A stretch of DNA of 64,000 nucleotides, from the NCBI GenBank assembly GCA_036365145.1, contig JAEOAD010001942.1, positions 1,488,001 to 1,552,000 of the forward strand, written 5' to 3'. Position numbers and translations under genes: made by a program. The notes under the pieces were generated by a model. It saw only the letters and a list, made by a program, of their open reading frames with translations, had not been told where the DNA came from and searched no databases. Position 1 is the stretch's first letter. The number at the start of each line of letters is the position of its first letter. This document shows positions 46,151-57,242 of the stretch, in pieces. Source of the DNA: Orientallactaga sibirica (lineage: Eukaryota > Chordata > Mammalia > Rodentia > Dipodidae).

Positions 46151-49100
46151 TTGTAAATTTTTAAAGCCACACTTTTTTTGCAAGTACTTATCTATTGATG
46201 AACTGTCAGAAGAGCTTCCTTTTGTAAACACACTGACGGAATTAGCTCCAAGAAATGAATCTTTGAATGCTGCCTTGAGGCACTCTTGTCCCTTCAGTTA
46301 ATGCCTTTATTACCATGGAAAAACTGACTTAGTACCAGTTCTACAGCACTAGTCAGTCAACAGGGTCATCAGCACATAAGACCAGCGGAGAGACCAGTCC
46401 CCTCACAGTCCACCTGCAGTGGGATGAGTGCATAGAAGAACTCATTCTGAGCACTTAGTTTCTCCACGGCAACAATAGACAGCAGTGGAATCGCTCCGCT
46501 GGGAGCTCAAGAAAGCTAAACTCTTCTTTTTAATGACTATAAATGTTATATTCAAATCAACTATAAATTATATAATTACATACACTGTCAATAGTAAGCC
46601 TTCAAATGAAAAGAAATCATTAGACATGAAAAGTGACATACCTACAATTCCAGCACTTGGGGTGGAGGCAGGAGGATTGTAAAAAGTTGGAGAAAATTTA
46701 TTGAAGAATTTCTTCCTAGAACTGAGGCTGAGCACTTTTATGTTTTTTTTGAGAGGGTCTCTCTATACTTAGCCCAAGGATGGTTTTGACTCTTTTTTCA
46801 TAGTTTTTAAATTTTTGTTCATTTCCGAGAGAGAGAGAAGAGAGAGAGAGAGTGAAAATGGGTGCACAAGGGCCTCCAGCCACTGCAAACAAACTCAGAT
46901 ACATGTGCCACCTTGTGCATCTGGCTTACATGGGTCCTGGGAGTTGAACCCGGATCCTTTAGCTTTGCAGGCATCTCTCCAGCCCTAGTTTTGAACTCTT
47001 AATTCTCTTGCTTCAACCTTCCTGAGTGCTAGGATTACCTGCAAATTGTCATATTGAAGAGACTCAACACAGTGAGGGGAAGAATCTTACACTAAGTGAT
47101 TCATCAAAGTTCCAGGCATCCAAAGCTGAAAAAGAAGACCTAAAAAGGGTTACCAGACAGAACACACACTTTTTCAAGGGGCCGGAGGCATCAGAAGGGT
47201 GCCAGCCTTCAACAAGCCAGAAGATAGTGATCAATGCTTTCAAACTTCCTGAGAAAACGATTGCCAATTTAAAATTCTATACTTAGCTAAACATTTCAAC
47301 ATAGGAAGAAACTGCAGCTACGCTCAAATGAAGATTCAAGAACAAAAAAGTAGCCATATATAATCTAATCTAAAGAAAAGATGCCATTTCCTTTCAGCTG
47401 TTGGCTAAGATGAAGCATACAAGAAAGATGTGAGTGTAAAGAAAACAGACCAAATGTTGTAATGGGTGATAGGCTCAAAGGATGTTTTTGTTTAATAATA
47501 ATCTTGCAAGTCTTATCTCTTTTTTTTGTTTATTTTATTTTTATTTTTATTTTATTTAAGAGAGAAGGTAGGTAGAGAAAGTAAGAATGGCATGCCAGGT
47601 TTTCCCAGCTGCTGCAAATGACTCCAGATGTGTGTGCCTCCCTTGTGTATCTGCCTTACATGGGTTCATGGAGATCCAACCTGGAGTCGGCTGGCTTTGT
47701 GGGCAAGTGCCTTTTTAAAGATAATTTTATTTATTTGTTTGCAAACCAGAGAGAGAAGAGAATGTCAGAAATTCTCTAGCTGCTGCAAATGGACTGCAGA
47801 TGCGATGCCATTTTGTGCATCTGGCTTTATGGATGCTGGGGAATCAAGCGCTCAGATCCTTAGGCTCTACAGGCAAGTGCCTTAACTGCTGAAAGCCATC
47901 TCCCAGCCCCAAGTCTTTTCAACTACAAAAACTGAGGAAGGGATCTTTTTTTGGCATGTATGATCCCCAAGTTTTCTCCAAGGATTTTCTATAGAATGAG
48001 ATGTGTTTCTTGCACACAAGGAGTGAAAGAACAAAGTACCACATGGAGTTGAGAGCAAGGATGCTTCAATAACAAGAGGCGGGGACAAAGGAATCCCAGT
48101 ATAGCAGTTGCCTAAGTCCTGGAATGACAGATGGAGAATGAGTCTGAGGAGTTATCGAGCCAACCTGGTAAGAGCAGAGAAAACCCAAGGACCAAAAAAA
48201 AAGAGAGAGAAGCGAAGAGAAGAAAGAGAAAAAGAGAGAAAGAAAGAAAGAGAGAGAGAGGAAGGGAAAAAAGAAAGGTTTATTTTGCAGGAAATATGGA
48301 ACCTCGATCAGCTACTTGAAAGTTTTATAGAAATTTTTGGAAGTAAGAATAAGAGGATAGCCATAGAAAATCAAGACAAACTAAAGTTTGGATTAATTAT
48401 TAACTCCAAGGCAAATGAATGCTTGACAAGAAAGGAAATATAAATTGTGTAGTTCAGCCATGAACAGTATTTATAAGAATATAAAAATGAACATGTAGAG
48501 TAATGGTGGAAATGGAGAAAATAGAGCAAGAATGGAAGATATAAAAGATATAATTCCTCATCTTCTATAGCAAGAAATTAATTGATAATGGATAAATTGG
48601 ATAAATCAAGAAAAGCAACAGAACACTATTCTTTGGAAATACAGAGGTAAACTTGAAAAACAAATGCTAAAATAATTGAAGGTAGTAGTCTCCAGAATGG
48701 GAATTCAGGTTAGAGGAGCTACATCAGAGATAGGGTTTTCATAAGTAGGATTTTTCTAGACCAGTTCCAGTTTATCCTTGTCAATTTTATTGCCATTGCC
48801 CCATTTACTCTCAAAATTGTGACAGTTTGGATGTCCCTTGCCTTTGTAAATGATGTGTGTCTAATACCTTGATAAAGGTAAAATAAAACAGAGGGAATCT
48901 TTGGGCTATAAATACGCTATCCTGTCGCATCGAGCTCAGGCCAAGGTCTCACTATGTAGCCCAGCTGGCTTCAAATTGAAGCTCCTCCTACCTCTGCTTC
49001 TTAAGTTCGGACACAGCAATACCACCGCACTAGGCTTTCCTTGATTTTCCTCTTCCCTGAAGCTGATTCTGCACTTTAACTGAAACACAAGCAATGCATC

Positions 49101-49740
49101 TGTCGTGAGCATTATTCCATTTACTATATCAATCTTTACTTGACAACTTAGAAGGTAGGCATCCCTATCTCATTGCCACCACCTAACAAAGTGACACCAA
49201 TCCCTCCCTGCACAGGTCACTCTAATGAGTGGTTCCTTATGCTCTTGTCACACAGTGACAAAGCCATCCCCAGGCCAGAACAGTATCCACAGATATAAAA
49301 CCAAGAACTCCTATTAACAGCCTAGCTATTAGAAAGAAGCCAGAGTATAGGGCTGGAGGATGGCTCAATGGTCCTGGCACCTGCCTGCAAAAGACTAATG
49401 GCGCAGATTCAATTCCCAGTACCCATGCTAAATCCCAAGATGCACAGGTGGTACATGCATCTAGATTCATTTGCAGTAGTTTGGATGCCCTGGTGCACCA
49501 TTCTCTCCTATGTGTCTCTACTGCCTCTCTCTGTTTGCAAATAAATAAATAAATAAATAATTTTCTTTTTTTTTAGTTTTCTGGTAGGGAGTCGCTCTAG
49601 CCCAAGGGCTGACCTGGAACTCACTCTGCAGTCTCAGGTGGCCTCCCGGACTCAAGCGATCCTCCTACCTCTGCCTCCAGTGCTGAGATTAAGGCATGTG
49701 CCACCACCTTTCTTTTTAAAAAATGCATTTTATGGCTGGC
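46001..49740 (+). repeat. Noisy tandem copy of 41801-45785
   Basis: Same order of unique DNA, B1, D-SINE and L1-like sequence as 41801-45785, at an offset of about 3.93-3.95 kb. 48541-48875 is nearly base-identical to 44601-44935, but the outer parts carry dozens of scattered 1-8 bp indels. Frames here are by-products. Confidence 0.88.
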
Positions 49741-50925
49741 CCAGCGGGACCTATCTTAAACCACACTTAGTGCTGTTCTTGAAAAGAAAAGGTCGGTCAT
49801 CCTTGGAAAAATAAATCTCCAGGCATTGTTCCGTCCTCCTCCTCTTCTCTTCATACAGGATCTCATGAAGTCCACACTGAGAGAGATACAGGGGAAATAG
49901 GCGGAGCTAGCTGAGGATGATTTGAACTCCTGATCTACCTGCATACTTCCCAAGTGCTGCAACTCCAGATCTTCTAATTTTATTTAAAAGTATATTTATT
50001 GTGCTGGAGAGATGGCTTGGCTATTGAACCGGGTCCTGTGAAACTAAAGGAGCGTTTCAGGCTTCATTCTCCAGAACCCATCAGTCTGCTTTGATCAGGA
50101 GGTCTGGAGATCGCTTGCAGGGCTGGATTGCCTGGTGTACCCTAAAGATCATGTGTTGCCCCTTTCTCTCCCTGTCTGTCATCCCAGCAAATGGGATGCA
50201 AATAAAATTAACCAAAAAATTTAAAATTATTTTTATTTATAAATTGTGATTGCTTAAGAGTCAGCCTGAAGTACAGCGGGACAGGGCCTCTGGCAGCAAA
50301 AAAAAAAAGAAGCAGAGTGCTTCCTTTTGCATCTGGTTCATGGTGAAGTTTTTTCACTATTTGTTTTGTTTTGTGTCCTTGTATCTTTGTAGGTCAGTGC
50401 CTTACCACTAACCCATCTCTCTCCAGCTCACTCGTTTTTTTAAACAGCCTCATGATGGGAAAACTATATTTTTGTGTGACAGCTCCTCTGGCTGAGACAC
50501 TGGTACTTTTTTCCAATCTTTTTCTTCTAAAAATTATTCATTTGAGGACTGGGGAAAAGAGAGGCCGGTTCTCCCGTTCTCTCTGAAAAAACCTTCTCTC
50601 TTGAGTTCAATTCCCAAATTTCTCTTTCAGATGGCGATGACCACTGGGATGACCCAAAGGCAACATAGTGCTGAGAAGAGGGATGGAGGAGTGCCCAGCA
50701 CTGAAACATCTCTGTCACACCCCTCAAGGCTCAGGGACCATTGCGGAAGAGGGGGTGGATAGAATGGAAGAGCCAAAGGAAGGTGACCTTGCAGTGCCTA
50801 GCAATACCTTCACAAGACCCTCATAATAGAAGAAAAAGATGATGACATCAAATTAAAGAGAGACTAATGGAGAGAGGAGGATATGATGGAGATTGGAGTT
50901 CTAAAGGGGAATGGGGAGGAAATAT
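49741..50925 (+). repeat. Degraded, shortened copy of 51150-52540
   Basis: CCTAAAGATCATGTGTTG (50141 and 51361), CAGCCTGAAGTACAGCG (50264 and 51479), TATCTTTGTAGGTCAG (50382 and 51605) and the L1 3'-UTR piece 50628-50925 (matching 52194-52540) occur in the same order. Between them the sequence is heavily deleted or scrambled. Confidence 0.75.
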
Positions 50926-51055
50926 TTCTATAGCTGGGCTAGAGCGAGACCCTATCTTGGAAAAAAAAAAAGAAAGAAAGAAAGAAAAAGAAAAAGAAAA
51001 GAAAAGCAGAGTATGGAAAAATAAATAATTCCAGCATTGTTCTGTCAGTCTGCTT

Positions 51056-51098
<43 letters not shown>

Positions 51099-51300
51099 TT
51101 TGAGAGAGAGAGATACAGAAATAGGCAGGCAGAGAGAGAGAGAATGGGTGCGCCAGGGCCTCCAGCCACTGCAAACGAACTCCAGATGCATGTACCCCCT
51201 TGTGCATCTGGCTTACGTGGGTCCTGGAGAATTGAGCCTCGAACCAGGGTCCTTAGGCTTCTTAGGCAAGCGTTTAACCGCTAAGCCATCTCTCCAGCCC
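50925..51300 (-). repeat. Repeat of 45785-46000 and intact D-SINE(-)
   Basis: 50930-51150 matches 45785-46000 (ATATTTCTATAGCTGG, GCAGAGTATGGAAAA, TAATTCCAGCATT). The reverse D-SINE 51052-51300 is complete here, with (TTTA)n 51055-51101 and TCAGTCTGCTTTT on both sides. Confidence 0.88.
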
Positions 51301-51378
51301 TCAGTCTGCTTTTTGAAAGGAAGTTCAACTTAGCTTGCTGCGCTGGATTGAATGTGTCCCCTAAAGATCATGTGTTGA

Positions 51379-51538
51379 AAATGGTGGCGCACGCCTTTAA
51401 TCCCAGCACTTGGGAGGCAGAGGTAGGAGGGTCACCGTGAGTTTGAGGCAACCCTGAGACAACAGTGAATTCCAGGTCAGCCTGAAGTACAGCGAGACCT
51501 TACCTCGGAAAACCAAAAAAAAAAAAAAAAAAAAAAAG
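51379..51538 (+). repeat. 5'-truncated B1
   Basis: Begins ATGGTGGCGCACGCC, ends in an A-run. It follows a possible old LTR start (GATTGAATGTGTCCCC). Confidence 0.85.
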
Positions 51539-51744
51539 TTATTCCCATTGAAGCTGTGTTCAGAGGTGAGTTTTTTTCACTGTTGTTTTGTTTTGTGACA
51601 AAGTATCTTTGTAGGTCAGGAACTCACTATGTAGCCTAGGACTAGCCTAGAACTCACTACATTCTTGCAGAACGGCCTCATGTTGGGATCACAGACAGTA
51701 CCATACCACCATATCTGGCTGAGACATAGAAACTTCTTTTTCAA

Positions 51745-51865
51745 TTTATTTATTTGTAAGCAAAGAGAGAGGTGGGGGGACAGAGAGGCCCATTCTCCCT
51801 CTCTCTATCGGTCTCTTTTCTCCCTCTCTCTCTCTCTCTCTCTCTCAAATAAATAAAATGTTTTT
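51745..51865. repeat. Fold-back of two D-SINE 3' ends
   Basis: AATTTATTTATTTGTAAGC + GA-rich DNA on the left and CCATTCTC + (CT)n + AAATAAATAAA on the right are reverse complements of each other. The SINE bodies between are missing. Confidence 0.7.
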
Positions 51866-51879
51866 AAAAATTGCCCTCT

Positions 51880-52610
51880 TATTCCAGTTTGGCCATACAA
51901 GCCCAATGACTGAACGGGCGCAACAGTGGCATGTCTACTCATGGGGTAACCAACTGCTCCATAATTGGACTGAAGGCCCTCTCTACGGGAGGGAATACAT
52001 ACCTGGTACTGAAAAAACTAAGCAAAAGTCTATGGCAGGGGAGGTCATGAGCCTTAGGGGTATAAAGCCTGCTCTTGTTTGACTAAATGTATATTTTATT
52101 CCCACCAAGCTGCCCTGAAAGCACTACACTTAATGTTCACATTCACATATTAATGCTACTCTCACTTCTGGTTAGAGAAGCTTCTCTTTTCAGATGGCGA
52201 TGACCACTGGAATGACCCAAAAGGCAACATAGTGCTGAGAAGAAGGGATGGAGGAGTGCCCAGCACTAAAACATCTCTGTCACACCCTCCAAGGCTCAGG
52301 GCCCATTGCAGAAGAGAGGGCAGATAGAATGGAAGAGCCAAAGGAGGGTACGACTCCTTACAATGCAACTGTTCAGACAGAAATTGGCCTTGATATCCAT
52401 GACCTTGCAGTGCCTAGCAATACCTTCGCAAGACCCTCATAATAGAAGAAAAGATGATGAAATCAAATTAAAAGGGAGACTAATGGAGAGAGGGAGGGGA
52501 TATGATGAAGATTGGAGTTCTAAAGGGGAATGGGGGGAGGGGAGGGAAATATCATGCATTTTTTGTAAGTAAGTATAGAAGGTGTCAATTAAAAAATAAA
52601 TAAAATAAAA
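51880..52610 (+). repeat. L1 3'-UTR fragment
   Basis: About 700 bp matching 9480-10175 (CACTACACTTAATGTTCAC, TAATGCTACTCTCACTT, GGAGGGGATATGATGAAG), with an (AAATA)n tail. Confidence 0.7.
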
Positions 52611-52931
52611 AATAAATAAATAAAGTAAGTAAATAAAAATTGCCCTCTTGAAATTTGTACACCTTCACCAGTGAGAACATGTGTTTATACTCCCCAGTCC
52701 AGTCAACTGTGGCATCTACCTTCATCCATGTGTCTATCTTTCCTCAGGATTAAGTCATTAAGGGAACAAGGGGTTGACAAATAAGGTAGCTGAAACAAAC
52801 AAGAAATGTTAAGACTTCTGTAATCTCCTCTTTGTGGTCTTCCCACACTCTAGATTTTTTTTTTTTTTTTTCTAATCTGAACTTTGGCCAGGCTGGCTTC
52901 ATCCTTATCAAAGTTCCCTGCTTATCCCTTG
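52611..52931. other. Unique stretch
   Basis: Nothing recognised except a T-run at 52857-52871. Confidence 0.4.
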
Positions 52932-53745
52932 TGTTAGTTTGAATATATGTCCTCCAATAGACTCAGGGTTTGTTTTGTTTTGTTTTTGTTGTTGTTGTTT
53001 TTGTTTTTTGATTTTTGAGGTAGGGTCTCACTCTAGTCCAGGCTGACCTGGAATTCACTATGTAGTTTCAGGGTGGCCTCAAACTTTTAGCAATCCTCCT
53101 ACCTCTGCCTCCTGAGTGCTGGGATTAAAGACATACCCCCCCCCATGCCTGGCCTTTGGGTGTTTTTTTTTGTTGTTGTTGTTGTTTGTTTGTTTGTTTG
53201 TATTTTGTTTTTTGGTTTTGGGTTTTTTTTTTTGGGGGGGGGGTTTCAAGGTAGGGTCTCACTCTAAAACAGGCTGACCTGGAATTCACTATGTAATCTC
53301 AGGGTGGCCTTGAACTCAAAGCAGTCCTCCTACCTCTCCCTCCCAAGTGCTGGGATTAAAAGCGTGTGCCACCATGCCCAGCTCCTTTGGGTGTTTTATT
53401 AATGCTTGTGACTTAGATTTCCAGCCCTCTGGCTGGAAGAGGTGTCACTATGAGTGGATCCTGGGGTCTAGTCCTAAGGTATGTTTGTGGGGTATCTGAT
53501 TCCCCAGCCCAAAGATATGCAGAGCAGTCTGAGCTCTGCCTGGGTCTTTGCTGTTTTGCTGCTGGTTTTGTGCTTGCATGTCGTGCCAGTGTGGAGGTTT
53601 CCCTCTGCTTGGATCTGTGAAAAGGGGCCAGCCTCTTCCGCCATAATGGAACTCCCCCTGTACCTGTAAGCTTGAAATAAATCCCTTCGTCCCCTAAACT
53701 GTGTCTTGTTTGGATGTTCATCCCAGAAACATGGAGCTGTCTACA
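52932..53745 (+). mobile_element. MaLR/ERVL-like LTR with two nested B1s
   Basis: Starts TGTTAGTTTGAATATATGTCC. It ends with GAAATAAATCCCTTCGTCC, AAACTGTGTCTTGTTTGG and ATCCCAGAAACATGGAGC, the usual MaLR end pattern. Reverse B1s at 52970-53155 (T/TTG-rich tail) and 53160-53385 ((GTTT)n, poly-G in tail) interrupt it. Confidence 0.55.
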
Positions 53746-53789
53746 AGATCCTTCTTTTACATTACTTGACTGTGGGTCAGTTTCCTCTC

Positions 53790-54417
53790 AGGCCAGCCTG
53801 AGACTACATAGTGAACTCAGGGCCAGCCTAGGCTAAAGCAAAATCCCACTTCAATTAAAAAAAAGAGAGAGATGGGTTGGAGAGATGGCTTAGTGGGTAA
53901 GGCACCTGCCTGCTAAGACTAAGAAGGCCAGTTCCAATCTCCAGGTCCCATGTTTAACTAGATGAAAAGAGACACAAGGGCACAATGCTGCACTTGCCCA
54001 CAAGGGGGGGTGCATGCATCTGGAGTTCATTCACAGAGACTGAGAGGCTGCTGGCGCACCCATTCTCTATCTGTCTTCCTCTCCCTCTCTCTGTGTCTCT
54101 CTCCAAAAAGAGAGAGAGCCAGGCATGATGGTGCATGTCTTTAATCCCAGCACTCAGGAGGCAGAGGTAGGAGGACCTCCATGAGTTCTAGGCCACCCTG
54201 AGACTACATAGTGAATTTCAGGTCAGCTCTGGGCTAGAGTGAGACCCTACCAGGAAAAAAAAAAAAAAAAAAAAGACAGAGAGAGGCAGACAGAGAGAAT
54301 GGACATGCCAGGGCCTCTAGCTACTGCAAATGAACTCCAGACACATGCACCACCTTGTGCATCTGGCTTGTGCTTTATAGGCAAGTGCTTTAACCATTAA
54401 GCCATCTCTCCAGTGCA
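53790..54417. repeat. B1 piece, D-SINE(+), B1(+), D-SINE(-)
   Basis: B1 3' part 53790-53857; insertion-subfamily D-SINE 53875-54115; B1 54119-54273; reverse D-SINE 54275-54417 lacking part of its body. Confidence 0.88.
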
Positions 54418-54951
54418 AAGAAGCATTATTCTGAGGACACACACACAATCCATTCTTTGCTTTCTTATTATTCAGGATTAAGGATCATACTCTCTTCCTA
54501 AAACTTGCACCCCTAGTTTAGGGTACATAAATCCAGTTTTCATTTTCAGGAATCTATCCTTTTGTAATGCAAATACAAAAATAGGAGCATATCACTCAAA
54601 CAATGGCTAACATTTCCTTTGTAATTCCTGGTTTATTTTTTCCCTGATCAAGAGGATGGGCTGGTGGAAGCCAACCTCCTTCAGTTCATGAAGCCATTTG
54701 TCCTCAAGACTGGCACAGAGATTGACTTACAGAGTACGTGCCAGTGGAGTCAAAGAAATACAGAACAAGGAATTATATTATTGTCCATATTACTCATTTT
54801 ATATAAACACTTGCTGGAAGTGTCATAAGCCACGTAGACCTTTGCACTGGAGCTGTCAGTATTCAACAACCTTTGTTCAGAGAACTCAGGGCTTCCATGT
54901 CTGCATTTTTTTTTAATACTCCTGGGACTGCAGGGGTGGAAGACTGTTAAC
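54418..54951. other. Unique stretch with a short open frame
   Basis: About 530 bp with no repeat match. A plus-strand frame from about 54649 to 54831 (EDGLVEANLLQFMKPFVLKT...) is open for about 60 codons but belongs to no protein I recognise and has no clear splice sites. Confidence 0.3.
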
Positions 54952-55613
54952 TGTGGGTCCTCACTGTTCCCAGGGGTCGTTGGCCACCTACATCCTGGGC
55001 ACAGGAGGAGCTGAGGGGAAGCAGGGTCTTGGAGCAGGTGAGTATGACTGGCAATGAACCACCCGGGAGACAGTCTGATGGATAGCACGCTCTCATTTAT
55101 TCAAAAGGGGAGTGGGTTTATAAAAGGTTGAGAAAGTACATACAGACTACAAGGTGATTGGATACATAGGTTTATGGGTTGCTATCTAATTGGCTGGTGT
55201 TGGAAGGCAGAAGTTGCCATGGAGAAGCTGCAAGGGAGATAACAGAAGTGGTGGGAAAAGCTATCTGACTTCAGCCACATATTGGATGGCTACAGGTGCA
55301 GGGAGACTGTTTAATACCATATGAGGGTCTCTTGGGAAGCTGGCCACAAGGTTAGGAACTTGGATGGGGGGCAAAACCTGACTATGGAATGCTCAGGTGC
55401 TTTTTGGATAGGGGAGTGCCTGCTGGTTCTGGTCACTCTGTGCAAACTTGGGGCACACTAAGACCTTGAGCAAAGGGAGGGCCAGCTCCTCACCAGAGTG
55501 GGTTCCCAGCAATAAGGCCAGCTGCAACCCCCATAGCCCAAGGTCCCCAGCCATGTCCAACAGCCCAGGCCAGCTTCCTCACAGTCCCAGCCCATGTTTA
55601 GCAATTCCCAACA
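54952..55613 (-). mobile_element. Solo LTR of the 13559-14227 family, reverse orientation
   Basis: 662 bp. In reverse it starts TGTTGGG at 55613 and ends CCCACA at 54952. GTTAAC stands on both sides (54946-54951 and 55614-55619), a perfect 6-bp target-site duplication. It includes reversed AATAAA (TTTATT, 55097-55102) and TATAAA (TTTATA, 55118-55123). No internal ERV part. It lies about 0.5 kb upstream of the RNF103 CpG island and points away from it. Confidence 0.9.
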
Positions 55614-55732
55614 GTTAACAGTACAACTGGGCCTAGTTCTAATTCTGCTTTTGGTCAAATCTCTCCCAACACACGCGTGCACAAACCACGTTCTCATGTA
55701 AAGGTGGAAAAAAAAAAAAAAAGGTTTCAAGC

Positions 55733-55950
55733 GGGGAGTGGTGGCACATGCCTTTAATCCCAGCAGTTGGGAGGCAGAGGTAGGAGGATCGCTGTGAGTT
55801 CCAGGACACCCTGAGCCTACATAGTGAATTCCAGGTCGGCCTGAGCTACAGTGAGACCGTACCTGGGAAAACACAAAAAAAAAAAAGAAAGAAAGAAAAA
55901 AGAAAAGAAAAGAAAAGAAAAGAAAAGAAAAGAAAAGAAGAAAGATAATT
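55733..55950 (+). repeat. B1 with (GAAAA)n tail near the RNF103 promoter
   Basis: B1 55733-55880, tail 55881-55945 of AAAGA/GAAAA units. It is the last repeat before the CpG island. Confidence 0.92.
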
Positions 55951-56171
55951 AAGCTGCCTTTATTTCCACACATAAAAATGCACAGTCTAACCCAGTCTAA
56001 AAGTGACAGTCCAAAATCCAATCCTCAGACCAAAAAAAAAAATCAATTATTAAACATCTGCAGGGCAAGAGGGCAGTGAGAGAGAATACTGGAGAAGCAA
56101 CTTCCAAGGCGATGTGTGCAAGGCCAGCTCAGGTCACCCGACCCGCTCTGGGACGCTCCTAGCACCTCTTA

Positions 56172-56250
56172 GCCCCGCCCCTGTCCCTGCGGCCGCTCCC
56201 GAAGCCCCGCCCCCGCCCCGCCCCTTACCCCGCCCCGACGCCGACGTCAG
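56172..56250 (+). promoter_or_regulatory. GC-box cluster and CRE-like element
   Basis: Several CCCCGCCC/CCGCCCC Sp1-type boxes occur between 56172 and 56237 (for example 56172-56180 and 56204-56223). They are followed by CGACGTCA at 56242-56249, one base from the palindromic CRE TGACGTCA. This is the likeliest core-promoter zone. The motifs are seen directly; factor binding is inferred. Confidence 0.55.
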
Positions 56251-56255
56251 TTGTT

Positions 56256-56447
56256 ATGTCTCGACTCGGACCGCGGCTGCGGCTGATCCGGTGCTCAGGG
56301 GGCGACGGCCGAGGCCTGGGTAGGCGGCGGGGGCGTCTGGGACAGTGGCCTGGACTTGCGCCGCCCATCCGCCAGGGCTGGGCGCCGTCAGCGCGGTCCG
56401 GAGACGACGCACTGAACACCTCCGCAGGGAGCCGTGTCGGGGCCTGA
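56256..56447 (+). other. Possible upstream ORF 1 in RNF103 leader (63 codons)
   Basis: An ATG at 56256 opens a 63-codon Arg/Gly-rich frame ending at 56447, upstream of and not overlapping the main start. It matters only if transcription starts before 56256. The peptide resembles no protein I know, and its composition follows the local GC richness. Confidence 0.25.
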
Positions 56448-56926
56448 ATTTTGCTTTTTTTTGTTGTTTGTTTTTTTCCTCCAAGATTGTCACCCCGCGT
56501 TCCGGATTTCCCTCCGCAGAGACCGCGACGCCCCCTCCTGGGCCGACCGCTCGCTGGAGAGACTCCGCCCGCCCGCTCGCTCGCCCGCCGGCCCGCGTGA
56601 ACCTGGAGCCGCCGCGCTGCTCGCCGTGCCTGGGCGGCCGGCGGGGCCTGGGCCCCGGGTTCCGGACACTGCGCTGCGGCGGCGGCCGCCGGGCGCGCTG
56701 GGCCCCGGGCCTGGCTGCTCGGAGCGCCGCGCCCTCCTGACCCGCCGCCGTCGCCCCGAGCCCCGCTTCCTTTGTGAGCTGAAGTCTTTAGACCGGAGTC
56801 GGGGAGAGAGAGATCTCCTCCGTCCCCGTGAGCTTACGGTGCTGGAAGACCCAGCCCGCCGCGCGCGTCGCCACATCCCCCTCGTGGGCTTGCTCCGCGC
56901 GCCCCATCCGTTCTCGGCCCCCACGG

Positions 56927-56944
56927 ATGGGGTTGTTTTTTTGA
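56927..56944 (+). other. Short upstream ORF 2 in RNF103 leader (5 codons)
   Basis: ATG at 56927 followed by GGG TTG TTT TTT and TGA ending at 56944, about 300 nt before the main start. It has no coding significance of its own. If present in the mRNA it could reduce or tune initiation at RNF103. Confidence 0.35.
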
Positions 56945-57062
56945 GCGTCTCCCCGGGACTGTGCTCATCTCTTGACGGGAAGGCCCTGCGCGAGGCTCTG
57001 CGCCCCTGGCCTCTCCCGGTAGCCGCGATCCACCTGCCTCGCCGCCCTGCTTCCCCGCGGGG

Positions 57063-57077
57063 ATGGCCCGCCGGTGA
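57063..57077 (+). other. Short upstream ORF 3 in RNF103 leader (4 codons)
   Basis: ATG at 57063 encodes Met-Ala-Arg-Arg and stops at TGA 57075-57077, 165 nt before the RNF103 ATG. The spacing would allow reinitiation. The effect is inferred. Confidence 0.35.
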
Positions 57078-57242
57078 GCGCGGCGCGCGGAAGCTGTCCT
57101 GCCCGTCTCCCCGCCCCCGGACCTGCCCAGCCCGGACCCCCGGCTGCCGCGCCGCGCTGCGCCCACTCGCGCCCTCCCGCTCGACCCGGTTCTTTTCCGT
57201 GTTCCGATCTCTCTGGAAAGAGAGGGGAGAAGTCCGGGCGAG

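Noticed and set aside
47026..48443. Frames of 60-111 codons in the noisy block
   Set aside because: They lie in the suspected false copy. Indels relative to the 43-44 kb counterpart show that the frames are not conserved.
55458..56021. 187-codon minus-strand frame
   Set aside because: Composed of LTR, reversed B1 and its (GAAAA)n tail. A chimera of repeats.
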